A stretch of DNA of 64,000 nt, taken from contig JACPUU010000018.1 in assembly GCA_016192075.1 (NCBI GenBank), positions 1 through 64,000 on the forward strand, read 5' to 3'. The notes below the pieces were generated by a model. It was not told where the DNA came from and made no database searches. It saw nothing but the letters and a program-made list of their open reading frames with translations. Source of the stretch: Bacteroidota bacterium (GTDB lineage: Bacteria; Bacteroidota; Bacteroidia; Flavobacteriales_D; Crocinitomicaceae). A program made the position numbers and the translations under genes. Below are positions 29,501 to 39,227 of this stretch, piece by piece. Numbering within the stretch: position 1 is the stretch's first letter; each line of letters opens with the position of its first letter.

Positions 29501-32500
29501 AACAACCCCGGTTACCTGTTCTGTCTCAGACGAAAAATTATCCCAGTTATCAGACACCGCTATTTGTTTTACACGCTGACCGCCGCCGCGTTTGGTTTTG
29601 TCAGGGCTGCATAGTCGAATGACTGATCTGCCATCGGTCAGATCAATTCGCCGGGCATGATTGTTTTGATAACAATAGGTCCACACACCGGTAAACATTT
29701 GGATTGTTTGTGGAATGAACCCCAGCAGCGAAGAAACCAGCTGCGCTTTAGAACCCTCGTCTCCGGTAGCGCCTGTTTCCAGGTCCATGCCAGAAGGTGT
29801 GGTCAGCATCAGTGGATCATTCAGTCGCATGTGCTCCCAGGCTGCCAGTGAAAAGGGATGGTAGCGGTGCTCATAATGAACATCTGTTGCCGTTGAACCG
29901 GATGAGTTTTTGTCAATTTTGCGGATATGTTGCTTGATGGTAATGAAACCTTCCGTGTATACACCTCCTGAAAGAGATGCTGTATTTATACCGTATTTAT
30001 AATAATTTGTAGTTGTTCCACCAACGGTATAGGGTATGGTCCAGAGATTGTCATTGTAATAATCTTCAATGGGTACGTAGCCTGAAATGTAATCATAGGT
30101 ATTGTCCTGCTCAGACCGCAATTGGGTGTAGTTTTTGAAATATAAATTGCGCTCACCCTTGCTGTCAACCAGCAGTCCCTCTACATAATCACGGTAAATT
30201 TTTTGCGCATACTGATCAGCCGACAATCCGGACGCAAGCGGTTCTTCCAGTTTGAAATACACCCTTCTGGCGGTCGGATTATCCATATCACCTGATGTAA
30301 GCCCGGAATTATTATCGTTGTATTCATACAAGGTGTTATTAGCCGTGGTCATGTCATTCACTTTGGTGATTGGAAACATTTGCGTAGCTTCTTCGCTCTG
30401 CACATACCCATAGTCGTCTGCCTCATACGTCATGTTTATATCACCTCCTGAAGGCAAATGAATGGTTTTTAATGACCAGGCTGAGGCGTTATTATCTGCC
30501 TGTGCCTGACTCTCTGTTTGATTTACATAAGGCAGAAATTTATGGGCAAAGGCATTTCCATCTGATTTATAATTACCCCAGCGGTCATACATAAATTCAT
30601 TGTATCCAATAACCCCTTCTGTTGAACCGGGCTCATTGAAATAGTTAAATTCATACGGACGCATCTGGCCTTTATCAGAACCCTCATAGGTGATCCAGAT
30701 TCTGCGAAGGGTTAATTTACCGGCTTCTGTATTATCCAGAACGCATGATGGTAATCCGGTTTGGGCCCCATCGTTATTTTTTACATTTCCACACAGTGAG
30801 TAGTCGTATTCAAAATGCACCTCCTGCAGCGGAACGGCGCTGGTAAAATCCGTTTTGTAATCCTCCTTCAGGTACAGGCTGATTTTTTCAATCAGCAGCC
30901 CGCTATTAGACCCATTGCCCCCGCCGGTGATTGCATTAAATTCTCCGCTTGCTTCATAATTGTCATTGCGTTTTGCCAAATCAAAAACAACCACGTGGGT
31001 TTTTGTTTCAATGCGTGAAACATACCACATTTCTTTTTCGCCGTATAAATAAGATCCTTTGTCATCTGCCGCGGTTGTAAGAGCGCCGGCTGAATAGCTT
31101 GCCCCCTGAAATGGCGCGCGCCATTTATAATTACCTGCATATTTTACATAATCAAATTTTACCCAATAACCCAAGTCAGCATCTGACGGTCCGTTATCAT
31201 CTACATCCACATAATCTGCACCCAAAACGGAGGTAAGCATGTAGGAATGCGCGTACGGCGGTTTAGTGGTTTTATTCAGGTATTTATCGGTGCCGGAATA
31301 TTTGTATTTGATTTCAGCATTTTCTGTTTCAATTTCAACCAGGTTTGCGGCACGGTTGGTTTCTCCGGATGGAGTTACCACCTTGGTTTGGTCTACCGAA
31401 AACGCAGCTTCAACTTCTTTGGTATTATATGCCGGAAGTGCATACACATAATATTGCCCGTTTTCATTCAGAATTTTATAGGCTCCGTTATGTCCGGCAA
31501 TGGATTTGTCGTTGCGCGTTGCCCGGTCCAGAAATTTAGCCGGATCAGCCGGTGCGTTGGTGCCATCCAGTAACCAATCTTCGCCATCCGCCCAATTGTA
31601 ATAAAACACTGATGTTTCAGTCAGATCGGTTTGATTTGCCAGATCAGTGGGGCTGGTTATTGTGGTGGCCGCCACATCATTATACAGACTGGTCAGATCT
31701 GCGTTTTTTAGTTTATGAATTAAAATGTTACGTGCTATGCGAATGTCGAGATCTGTCGGTGGTGTACCTGTCACTGTCATGTGATGACGATCAGGTTTGA
31801 TGTCAGCAGGAACTAACAAAAGATCCAGTTCATCTCCAATCTCTGCATTCGCACCTGTTAACACAGGTTCTACGCCACCAATAAAATCGAGTTCATCGAC
31901 ATCATACGAAGATTTGTCACCATGCATCCGATAATAGACCCGTTCCCGATCCTGATAATCATAATCCGTGGCATCCTGTATTTCTACCTGCTGCCTGAAC
32001 ATATAATCATTAGCCCAATTATTTTTATAATCCCACGGACGCTGAACACTATATCCGGAGGTAATAGTTCCACCAAAGCCTACGTGTGCATTTCCGATAT
32101 CATAGCTGCTGCTGTTGCCACTCACATGGCTTCTCAAAAATGGGTCGTAAACACGGCCCACATCGGTACGGAAAGGCCTGAAATTGCCGCCAATGCCCTG
32201 GCCTAAAACACTGTAAATATCATAGGTCAGATTGGGTGCCGCCAGGTTAGGTGTCATGGGTGTAATTGTTCCATCTTTCTCCCGGGTAAAATCCATGATA
32301 TCTTCCCGTGCTGAATTTTGATAATTCTCAAACCCATAAACCTTATGCGTTTCATCAACTCCGGCAATTTGAGGGTCTATTCCCTGAATATTAAAAAACC
32401 CGCCGAAACTCTGATTGGCAAATACGCCACCAACACCGGCTCCAAATTTGATATAGACATTCATGTTGTCTGTTTTGGTAGAGAGACCAATCATGGGGGC

Positions 32501-33352
32501 ATGAGTATTGGCTGAAAAACCTAAGCCGGATTGACCTGCCGCGACTGAAAATCTGGCTTGTTCAAGGTATCTTGGCCGATGACCTGCCTCGTGCCCTTTC
32601 TGTTCAAGTTCATCATTAGAAGTCTTTTCAACTGTTTCGCTAAAAACCTTAGATCTTGAAAAAGAAATCCCCAATCCCTCATTATCATACGACAAACCGG
32701 CACTGTACCTGTGGCCCTTGGTTTTTTCACCCTCAACAGAGAACTGAACGCTTGCACCTAACCCTGTTTCTGAATCAAGTGTCAATCCCATGCCCATACG
32801 GTCACTATTACCCATTGGAAACCCGGCACCAAAACCTATTGCAAACCCTTTATAATTATTATACCTCACAGAAGCATTTAAACTAATATCCGGGTCGCCA
32901 CCAAAAATCTCAGCAGAAGCTCCATAATTCAACCCCACTGTAACATTCTCTTTCATGTCTACCTTGGTAATGAGTTCATCCCCGTTGTAATCATCTGCAA
33001 ACCCGCGCACATCCCTAACCAGGGCACCGGCATTGATGTTCCAGCCCAAGCCCACCCAGGAGGCTTCCTGGTCCATGCCAACCCCGCCGTGATACGATAA
33101 ATTGATGGGGTACCCGCCGTTTGGACCCGGTAAATACATTAACGGAATGTTGTAGGTAAAATCACCGGTAAACATGTTTACCATATCAGTGGTTTCAACG
33201 GGCTCAAAAGATTGCACCTCTGGCTGAGACGGACCAGATGTTAACGCCATAGCAGCGGTTGGCCAGACTATTTCAGAAATCATGTTCAGCGCCAGGCATA
33301 AAGCCAACCCTTTGGTGATTCTGCTTTTTCGGATTTTGGTAATCAAATTCAT
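26537..33352 (-). CDS. Giant secreted YD/RHS-type protein without RHS core, with C-terminal carbohydrate-binding-like module
   Basis: N-term 'VETTDMVNMFTGDFTYNIPLMYLPGPNGGYPINLSYHGGVGMDQEASWVGLGWNINAGALVRDVRGFADD'; C-term 'THSSTNIGEVAFVSGKAHTGKQSMKF'-type CBM-like segment and 'YYDEEGNLYQVKRET'. Confidence 0.88.
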   Translation of the reverse strand: MNLITKIRKSRITKGLALCLALNMISEIVWPTAAMALTSGPSQPEVQSFEPVETTDMVNMFTGDFTYNIPLMYLPGPNGGYPINLSYHGGVGMDQEASWVGLGWNINAGALVRDVRGFADDYNGDELITKVDMKENVTVGLNYGASAEIFGGDPDISLNASVRYNNYKGFAIGFGAGFPMGNSDRMGMGLTLDSETGLGASVQFSVEGEKTKGHRYSAGLSYDNEGLGISFSRSKVFSETVEKTSNDELEQKGHEAGHRPRYLEQARFSVAAGQSGLGFSANTHAPMIGLSTKTDNMNVYIKFGAGVGGVFANQSFGGFFNIQGIDPQIAGVDETHKVYGFENYQNSAREDIMDFTREKDGTITPMTPNLAAPNLTYDIYSVLGQGIGGNFRPFRTDVGRVYDPFLRSHVSGNSSSYDIGNAHVGFGGTITSGYSVQRPWDYKNNWANDYMFRQQVEIQDATDYDYQDRERVYYRMHGDKSSYDVDELDFIGGVEPVLTGANAEIGDELDLLLVPADIKPDRHHMTVTGTPPTDLDIRIARNILIHKLKNADLTSLYNDVAATTITSPTDLANQTDLTETSVFYYNWADGEDWLLDGTNAPADPAKFLDRATRNDKSIAGHNGAYKILNENGQYYVYALPAYNTKEVEAAFSVDQTKVVTPSGETNRAANLVEIETENAEIKYKYSGTDKYLNKTTKPPYAHSYMLTSVLGADYVDVDDNGPSDADLGYWVKFDYVKYAGNYKWRAPFQGASYSAGALTTAADDKGSYLYGEKEMWYVSRIETKTHVVVFDLAKRNDNYEASGEFNAITGGGNGSNSGLLIEKISLYLKEDYKTDFTSAVPLQEVHFEYDYSLCGNVKNNDGAQTGLPSCVLDNTEAGKLTLRRIWITYEGSDKGQMRPYEFNYFNEPGSTEGVIGYNEFMYDRWGNYKSDGNAFAHKFLPYVNQTESQAQADNNASAWSLKTIHLPSGGDINMTYEADDYGYVQSEEATQMFPITKVNDMTTANNTLYEYNDNNSGLTSGDMDNPTARRVYFKLEEPLASGLSADQYAQKIYRDYVEGLLVDSKGERNLYFKNYTQLRSEQDNTYDYISGYVPIEDYYNDNLWTIPYTVGGTTTNYYKYGINTASLSGGVYTEGFITIKQHIRKIDKNSSGSTATDVHYEHRYHPFSLAAWEHMRLNDPLMLTTPSGMDLETGATGDEGSKAQLVSSLLGFIPQTIQMFTGVWTYCYQNNHARRIDLTDGRSVIRLCSPDKTKRGGGQRVKQIAVSDNWDNFSSETEQVTGVVYDYTVEEDDHGTPKTISSGVAAYEPLMGGDEIALRYPKFYPDNVPFNSDNRSYFEYPVNEQYFPAPVVGYRKVIVRSLNTATQMQIAEAGPDPDGIGTTGITEYEFYTAKDFPVIIKESEIIKSKLNLPIPIPFVGMFERQKIKAAQGYVIELNDMHGQVKAVTKYGLNADYSKNPYATSSVIYKYLSEGYPLHYDNDDPADNKTVFRLINEVETINHDNNTDVPSTEARLVGVEYDFFTDQRQNKSHTIVAGGYGNTDIVSPGTPIPVPSFWPALTTVKHDCKTFVTNKIIFRSGLVSEVHTYDGRARVITKNEVYDEQAGRPIIMSVNNEFEDIIYNYSHPAHWEYDRMGGAYKNIDLKFDGKIVAYRSAGGLDQQFILETTPNVLPQLVSGDVLLVKYDNVEEDAIRAFTATYLKKSAANQGVIYVEKNNGANEDANYVLANGTMCDFMVIRSGRRNHVFADAGTIVSKNKPVTTASGAATRYSQNLNLSETIAGGTWTGSLKLTWMHKVLNGSAVQYKDEWENAKTDDNNNPFRNGEAGIWRPYKSYVYVGDREAGPDPYVPTVKTDIRDNGEMNDFKFFNWQVQNYEKYVPEWQWVSEITKYSSEAYELENTDRLNIKSAALYAYSGSLVVGVGANAGYHELGAEDFERYTAGGTVSIGALEADDNLGFYNSEPGGTFTYSSDVQRTYRIVNGLSKINGIFWIELETTDDFTLGTEVELAIKTSNFATGGKSDSFLFTGEVTGYSDINGHTLLVVQTKYKFFGSDLSMIDVDSYLTGRATVSVTKTSSHSTNIGEVAFVSGKAHTGKQSMKFKEASFFPQGKLDLIKDKTYVLSAWVSRDDIRKIDYEGIGIEVRRYTGTGWTDISNTATLKKSKVIEGWQKIEFEFTPDVENATIGILLSSTVGGTPTFAYIDDIRISPKTGGIVTYVYDSHNYRLKATLDNNNYATFYYYDEEGNLYQVKRETAHGIQTVSENRGHTKVQ

Positions 33353-33355
33353 AGT

Positions 33356-33937
33356 TTATTTTTTTAATTCCGGAAATTCTTCAATATCTGCCTGTTTAAA
33401 TAAAAATTTTACCCTGCCCAGTCCAAACTGATCATCGGTAAAAATGAACTGCCAGTCTACTTCATGACTCACTTTTTCAAAGGCCAGGCTCAGATCAAGT
33501 GTAGGTGATAAATTGTAGTTTCTGGAATAATGGGCCAGTTTACACGGCACAGTATCTGTGCCGGCAATTAAGACAAAATCACGCCTTGAATCAAAACTGT
33601 AATGGTATACCCGGGAGGTTTCATTATTTAATTCTGTCTGATTGTATTGCAAAATGTTTCCACCACCGGTCAGTTTCAACCGGAACTGAAAATGTTCATA
33701 GTTTGCCAGTTCTTCTTTGCGGGTAGTATTTTCAGCAAAACCTGATTCTTTTGAAAGCATGTATTCTACCGGTTCATACATAACGGATATTTCCATATCA
33801 CCCACCGCCTGATCTTTACGCAGCCCATTTTCAGGGTCACTTACAAAGCGGCCATAATCCTCCGGCGAAAGTTGTTTGGTGCAACTCACCAGCAGGGTTA
33901 TAGAGAAAAATCCGATCCAATAGTTATTCACCCGCAT
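33356..33937 (-). CDS. Hypothetical lipoprotein
   Basis: 'MRVNNYWIGFFSITLLVSCTKQ' lipobox; overlaps the upstream gene. Confidence 0.78.
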   Translation of the reverse strand: MRVNNYWIGFFSITLLVSCTKQLSPEDYGRFVSDPENGLRKDQAVGDMEISVMYEPVEYMLSKESGFAENTTRKEELANYEHFQFRLKLTGGGNILQYNQTELNNETSRVYHYSFDSRRDFVLIAGTDTVPCKLAHYSRNYNLSPTLDLSLAFEKVSHEVDWQFIFTDDQFGLGRVKFLFKQADIEEFPELKK

Positions 33938-34445
33938 AGCGTTGATTGACATAAACAATTATATCCTCCGTGATATCCTCTGATTCATCGGCATACATCA
34001 GGGAACCGTCTCCGTTTGCACCGTAGATGTAGCTATAGCTGTTGTTTTTTCCAAACTCCTGAACGTATCCGTTTATTCTATCCCAGATCAGCCCGTAAGA
34101 CTCTTGTGCCTTTACTGCATACTTTTCTTCTTCGCTGGTTTTAAAATCCAGAAAGTAATTTTGTTTTCGTTCAAAAGCAATCAGCTGATCCTCGGTTGGG
34201 GTAATTTGTTTCAGGTAATTTAAATCCAGCTGAAGGTCTTTTCTTAGACTGTCAATGGCCGAATTCATTGCAGTTTCTGCTTTCAACAAATCAGTCTCCA
34301 GTTCATTTTTATAGTCAAACGCGTTGTACACTTTGGCACTCATAAAAAAGGCTGATTTGTTTTGATCCGTTGAAAACAACAAATAGAGCACTGCTCCAAT
34401 GCAAAAGAGATTTGAAATAAGTAATGTGATTTTAAATTTGTCCAT
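33924..34445 (-). CDS. Membrane-anchored coiled-coil hypothetical protein
   Basis: N-terminal TM 'ITLLISNLFCIGAVLYLLF' then charged helical segment. Confidence 0.75.
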   Translation of the reverse strand: MDKFKITLLISNLFCIGAVLYLLFSTDQNKSAFFMSAKVYNAFDYKNELETDLLKAETAMNSAIDSLRKDLQLDLNYLKQITPTEDQLIAFERKQNYFLDFKTSEEEKYAVKAQESYGLIWDRINGYVQEFGKNNSYSYIYGANGDGSLMYADESEDITEDIIVYVNQRYAGE

Positions 34446-34460
34446 ATTTAGTTGTTTTTA

Positions 34461-37400
34461 TTATCCGCCAAAAGGCAATCCTACTGAACTATCTGATGGT
34501 ATACAGCTTGAATGACCGTTGTAAAACCGCAGATAGAATTTTTCATTTTTATCATTAATAACCTCGAGTATAAAAAAGCCGGTTCCAAGGCAATAACCGT
34601 TTGTTGTCAAATCCAGAACAACCCGGTTTTCACCATGAATAAGATTCTCCAGCGTAAAATCAGTCTGATCAGCAACAACATTCCCCAACTGATTGTAAAT
34701 GTTGAATTTAATGTTGGGGTCGTTGTACTCTTCATTGTAAACAAAGCAGAACCGGCCGCTGTTGGTTACGTAGTAATTTCCATCCAGCTCATAGTCCAGG
34801 TGAGCACATATTTCAGAACGGGAAAGTCCGTAACAAAAAGATGCATACGAGTCATGAATATTTCCAGAGAAAGCATTGGCATCAACCTTGTAGTCACTGG
34901 CTGTACCTTCAACTACAGTTGCAATGGGTGTAACACCATTGTTATAATAAACTTTGAAGTTGGCAGCATCCAGCTCTATTTTCAGTGGTCCGTCATTTGA
35001 CCCAATGAATATACCAGGTGCTGCTAAAACATCAGCAGCGTTATACACTGCTACATATTTACTGATAACCCCAGATCCCATGCCTACAACACATACACGT
35101 ATTTTTTGACCGTTGCTTTCGTCAACCATGCGCACATTGGCATAAAGAATGGGTGATACCGGAGGTGAGCCGGCCAGCGGCGGTTTATAGGAGAAGCCCA
35201 CGTTAAATTTAACCCAACCTTCAATGCCCTGTTGCAAAATATTCTGACCGATAGCCGTTCCTTCTTCACCTACCGTATTGGTAAAAATGGTATTTACAGA
35301 TGATGTCAGCGGTGTAAAGAAATTATTTGTCAGCAACCATTCGATGGGTTGTCCGATCTCAAAATAATCATACCAGTCCATAACGGTGGTTCCGTCAGAC
35401 CAATGCAGATGGATCATGTATTCTCCTACAGGTAACGGAACTGTCAAATAAGACGGATACGACAAGGTACCGGAAGCAACAATGCTACTTGTTGACAAAT
35501 CGGTTATTTCATACTCAGCCAACGTAGCTCCGGCGAAAAAAAATGCCGATGAAAATGAAATTCTTACGCTGCCATTCCCTGCATCACATTCCGTATTATA
35601 GACCGTCGTTTTAAGCGGTTTAACCAATGGCCATTTTCCAATAATAACAGGTTTGGTTAACTTACCGGTGCTGTTTTTAAAAACAACATCTACCTTAAAA
35701 TCATCTGCCGGAACAACGCGTTCACGGTGATACTCTTCGGCGTTTTTATAAACAACCAGGTCGTAATTTTCTTTACCGAGCCTGAACAGGTCGTTGGCAA
35801 TAACCGTGTCTTCATACAACACACTGTCACCCAAAATAACCTGGAAGTGTTTGGTGGTATTGCTGATCTCAATGCCAAATTCAAACTCATGGGTTGAGTC
35901 AGCCTGCGCATCATTAAAATTGTTGAAACCAACAACCATATTCCCCAATTGGTTTACCACAAATTCAAAAGCTACGCTGTTATTTTTTTCAACTGCACGA
36001 TCCAGGGTAGCTTCACCGGATGGGTCCATGGCTGTGGTTTGAATATTGCCCCCGGTATAAACCAGGTGGTTGGTTGCAATAAAGGTGAGTTCAGGGGTTA
36101 GCAGTACTTCATCATCAAAAATACGGGCACCTTTGTTGTCAAACACGGCCACAAAATAATGTTCGGCCGGCATGTCTGAAAAGGTGTAGTTACGCGTGTT
36201 GGATTTGCCTCTGAAAAAAACAGTACTGTCTATGTCAATACTGTCCTTTATATTATTCCAGATATCATTCAAACTTGGAATCTGGTTATAACCGATTAAA
36301 TAGGTATAGGGTAACTCACCGGCTGGTGCATTAACCGTAATATTTCCGGTTCCAAGGCTATCGTAATATACCGTTTCTATTTTGGGTTTAACCGTATACG
36401 ATACCATCAAATTGTGGCCGGCATCATCCGAAGAGCTATAATGTCTCGACGCGTAATCGCCCTGCGAGTAACTCTGCAAAGCCAATTCAAATCCAAAATT
36501 TTCACCCGGATTGGATTGCCAGTAGGGAATAAAACCCAAAATATCGACAGTATCATTTTTTAGTTCGTACCCATTGGTTGTTGTAGCAGGTATAGCAACA
36601 CGATTTGTAGGTGTTACATCCGGCCGGAAAGACCAGGTAGAATAGTCTTCATCCCAGGGCTCAATAACCCTTGATACCCATGCATCATTATCAGAAACCG
36701 TATTTTGGTAATGACCTGTTGACCTGTAATTAAGTGCTTGTTCAACACTCGAAAAGTCTAACGATGGATCCCAATCAACAAAATATTGTATCAGGGTTCT
36801 GCCATCACTGGTTGTTCCAACCCCTGTTACTCCGCCAGCTATGAGTGATGTTCCACCCGGGGTGGTGCTGTCACCACTACTGGGGAGATAAAGCAGCCAC
36901 GTATCTTCTATATATTTTGCACGTGATGCTGTATTCGTAATTGCAAACGAAACATTTGTCGTGCTACCTTCTTCTCCGACAAAAAAATACTGGTATCCTG
37001 ATACGCCCTTATAATCTGTCACTTCAAAAATGTATAACCCGTCAGAAAGTCCGGATATTCCTGCATCACTTATTGAGGTACCTGATTCAATTAAGGTAAA
37101 AGCGCCGCCGGATAATTTATTCCAGGTGTAGGATACGTACGAATAACAACCTCCGGTTGCTGTGACCGAAGAAATAGCGCCATCATTGTTACCATTGGTA
37201 CAATGCGTCACATAACCATCAATTTCAATAGGCATTTGATACTCCACTAAAATATAGGGTCTTTTACTGGTAGTAGCATTTTCAGAAGTGGCGTAAGTAA
37301 TTCCATTATCAACCGTACCGGATTCACTTTGCAATGCAACACGCCACCCATAATTTTTTTCAGGTACATTTACAGCCGCCTGCGCCAGGGCTTTAATACT

Positions 37401-38387
37401 CATGGCATGCCAACCCGTACTTGATGTGGCCGCATGAGTAATGAGTGATCTGTTTGCAGTGGTTACGGCTGGTTGATTGGCCCAGGTAATGGCTCCTTCT
37501 GTCCAGCCTGCGGTAACACCTTGAACCAGTAAAGGGTGATTGACTGAGTTGTCTACTGCTTCAGCATACAGATAGAGATAGGCATTGGTCACTACAGCAT
37601 TCCGGGGAATATTACTTAAATCTCCCTGGAGAAATAACCGGTTGGCATAACTGGTTGTACCGTAATCCCAATTCACCGGAGCAGATGTACTGGTTCCGTA
37701 ATTAGTACCTGTGGAACCGCTGTAAACGTGCGCATCATAACCATCTGTATCCAGGTAGATGGTGTCCATTTCAGGGATGCGGTACTCAACAATTAAATAG
37801 GGCCGGTGGCTGGTGGTGCTGTTTTCTGACGAAGCATACGAAACACCAATGTCGGTTGTCCCGGTTTCACTTTGCAGCGCAATACGCCAGCCATAATTCA
37901 GCGATGGATTAACCACGGAATATTGAACGTGTGAGGTGATGTCATGGCTTTGCCAGCCTGTGTTGGTGGTTGAAGCATCGGGTATGGTAATTCTTCCGGT
38001 TCCGGTAATCGATGGAGCGGTTGCCCAGGTCACAGTATTTTCTGCCCAGCTGGAGGTAACACGATCAATCCACAGCGGGTGGCTTGCTCCATTACTTGCC
38101 GATGTTGCGTATAAATTAATGGTTGATTTGGTCACCACCGCGTTGGCGGGAATGCTGCTCAAATCAATCTGATAGTACGACCGGGTTGCATACGATGGCG
38201 GGCCGTAATCCCAATAAGCGCGGGTTTCTGCGTCGGTGCCATAATTGGTGCTTGTAGCTCCCTGATACGTAAGTGCATCTATTCCGCCCGCATCAAAATA
38301 AAGGGTGTCAATGGTAACCTGTGCAACACTGTTGATACTGATCAGGGCAAAACATGCCGGTAAAAATTGGTTCAACACTCGTTTCAT
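34461..38387 (-). CDS. DNRLRE-domain-containing giant secreted protein
   Basis: Three DNRLRE-type segments, e.g. 'DALTYQGATSTNYGTDAETRAYWDYGPPSYATRSYYQIDLSSIPANAVVTKSTINLYAT...PLWIDRVTSSWAENTVTWATAPS'. Confidence 0.88.
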   Translation of the reverse strand: MKRVLNQFLPACFALISINSVAQVTIDTLYFDAGGIDALTYQGATSTNYGTDAETRAYWDYGPPSYATRSYYQIDLSSIPANAVVTKSTINLYATSASNGASHPLWIDRVTSSWAENTVTWATAPSITGTGRITIPDASTTNTGWQSHDITSHVQYSVVNPSLNYGWRIALQSETGTTDIGVSYASSENSTTSHRPYLIVEYRIPEMDTIYLDTDGYDAHVYSGSTGTNYGTSTSAPVNWDYGTTSYANRLFLQGDLSNIPRNAVVTNAYLYLYAEAVDNSVNHPLLVQGVTAGWTEGAITWANQPAVTTANRSLITHAATSSTGWHAMSIKALAQAAVNVPEKNYGWRVALQSESGTVDNGITYATSENATTSKRPYILVEYQMPIEIDGYVTHCTNGNNDGAISSVTATGGCYSYVSYTWNKLSGGAFTLIESGTSISDAGISGLSDGLYIFEVTDYKGVSGYQYFFVGEEGSTTNVSFAITNTASRAKYIEDTWLLYLPSSGDSTTPGGTSLIAGGVTGVGTTSDGRTLIQYFVDWDPSLDFSSVEQALNYRSTGHYQNTVSDNDAWVSRVIEPWDEDYSTWSFRPDVTPTNRVAIPATTTNGYELKNDTVDILGFIPYWQSNPGENFGFELALQSYSQGDYASRHYSSSDDAGHNLMVSYTVKPKIETVYYDSLGTGNITVNAPAGELPYTYLIGYNQIPSLNDIWNNIKDSIDIDSTVFFRGKSNTRNYTFSDMPAEHYFVAVFDNKGARIFDDEVLLTPELTFIATNHLVYTGGNIQTTAMDPSGEATLDRAVEKNNSVAFEFVVNQLGNMVVGFNNFNDAQADSTHEFEFGIEISNTTKHFQVILGDSVLYEDTVIANDLFRLGKENYDLVVYKNAEEYHRERVVPADDFKVDVVFKNSTGKLTKPVIIGKWPLVKPLKTTVYNTECDAGNGSVRISFSSAFFFAGATLAEYEITDLSTSSIVASGTLSYPSYLTVPLPVGEYMIHLHWSDGTTVMDWYDYFEIGQPIEWLLTNNFFTPLTSSVNTIFTNTVGEEGTAIGQNILQQGIEGWVKFNVGFSYKPPLAGSPPVSPILYANVRMVDESNGQKIRVCVVGMGSGVISKYVAVYNAADVLAAPGIFIGSNDGPLKIELDAANFKVYYNNGVTPIATVVEGTASDYKVDANAFSGNIHDSYASFCYGLSRSEICAHLDYELDGNYYVTNSGRFCFVYNEEYNDPNIKFNIYNQLGNVVADQTDFTLENLIHGENRVVLDLTTNGYCLGTGFFILEVINDKNEKFYLRFYNGHSSCIPSDSSVGLPFGG

Positions 38388-38827
38388 TCAGCAAGGTATT
38401 TGGTGATTGTTCGTTTCTCATGTCCCTGTTCATCCAACAGGGTTATGTAAAGCTGATGGGGGTATCCCGGCCGGGCTGCACCCAGGGTTAGTTCTACCTG
38501 TGTGCCGGTTATCAGATTCAGTGAATTCAATTCATCCAGCGTATAGGTGGTGTTCATGACACTGATCATATTTGATTCGGCGTCTGTAATTAAAACCTCA
38601 ATCCGGATTTTTGTAATGGTTGTATCCACTAAATCAAACGCCAGGTAAAGTCCTTCAGAAACACTGGTTCCGTAAGTCAGCGAATCCTCTTGCGTTAAGG
38701 GGGTAAATGTGCCTGCATAAAAATTCAGATCAGTAGAATCTGTTTGCGCGTTGACACTGCCCAGGGAAATTACTGCAACAAGTATCGCCGCTGCTTTTTT
38801 GAAGTTGACCGTCATGGTGGTACACAT
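38384..38827 (-). CDS. Small secreted hypothetical protein, first gene of the operon
   Basis: Signal peptide; 4-bp overlap (ATGA) with the next gene. Confidence 0.75.
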   Translation of the reverse strand: MCTTMTVNFKKAAAILVAVISLGSVNAQTDSTDLNFYAGTFTPLTQEDSLTYGTSVSEGLYLAFDLVDTTITKIRIEVLITDAESNMISVMNTTYTLDELNSLNLITGTQVELTLGAARPGYPHQLYITLLDEQGHEKRTITKYLAE

Positions 38828-38985
38828 ATTTAATTAACTGCATCCCGAAATTCAGGGTGCATTTTTTCGTTTTTTTTGATCCTCTTTATGCGCACCGGCT
38901 TTTTGGGGAAACCGATACAATTATTTTTTAAAAAATACTAAAGAGCGTCTAAAAACAAAGGTAAACAGGGCGTTTCAGAGCATTG

Positions 38986-39025
38986 CTTCGGAAAACCACA
39001 CGACTTTCTATGTGGTTTTCCGAAG
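38986..39025. promoter_or_regulatory. Perfect 15-bp stem hairpin upstream of the operon
   Basis: CTTCGGAAAACCACA-N10-TGTGGTTTTCCGAAG. Confidence 0.8.
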
Positions 39026-39227
39026 TAGGGTATTTAATCATTTGTTTGACAGTTGATTACAGCGCTGATTTTTTGAAAAAAAAGATGTTCAATTTTAAAC
39101 AAATGGCTGCTGTTTTTTGATCGACAATTGCCCGAAAGGCTTGCGGTCATTGGGTTTTATGGCAGAAAGAGGGAATGAAAAAAAATTTTGGGGGAAGTTT
39201 TGGAGGGGAATATTTTTTTGAAGCGTA

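Noticed and set aside
31109-31126. Perfect 18-bp palindrome AAATGGCGCGCGCCATTT inside the 2271-aa giant
   Set aside because: Single isolated palindrome encoding an ordinary-looking 'KWRAPFQG' segment; no related copies noticed, so treated as chance or codon-constrained.
34512-35000. 162-aa plus-strand ORF antisense to the DNRLRE protein
   Set aside because: Antisense shadow of an intact secreted protein gene.
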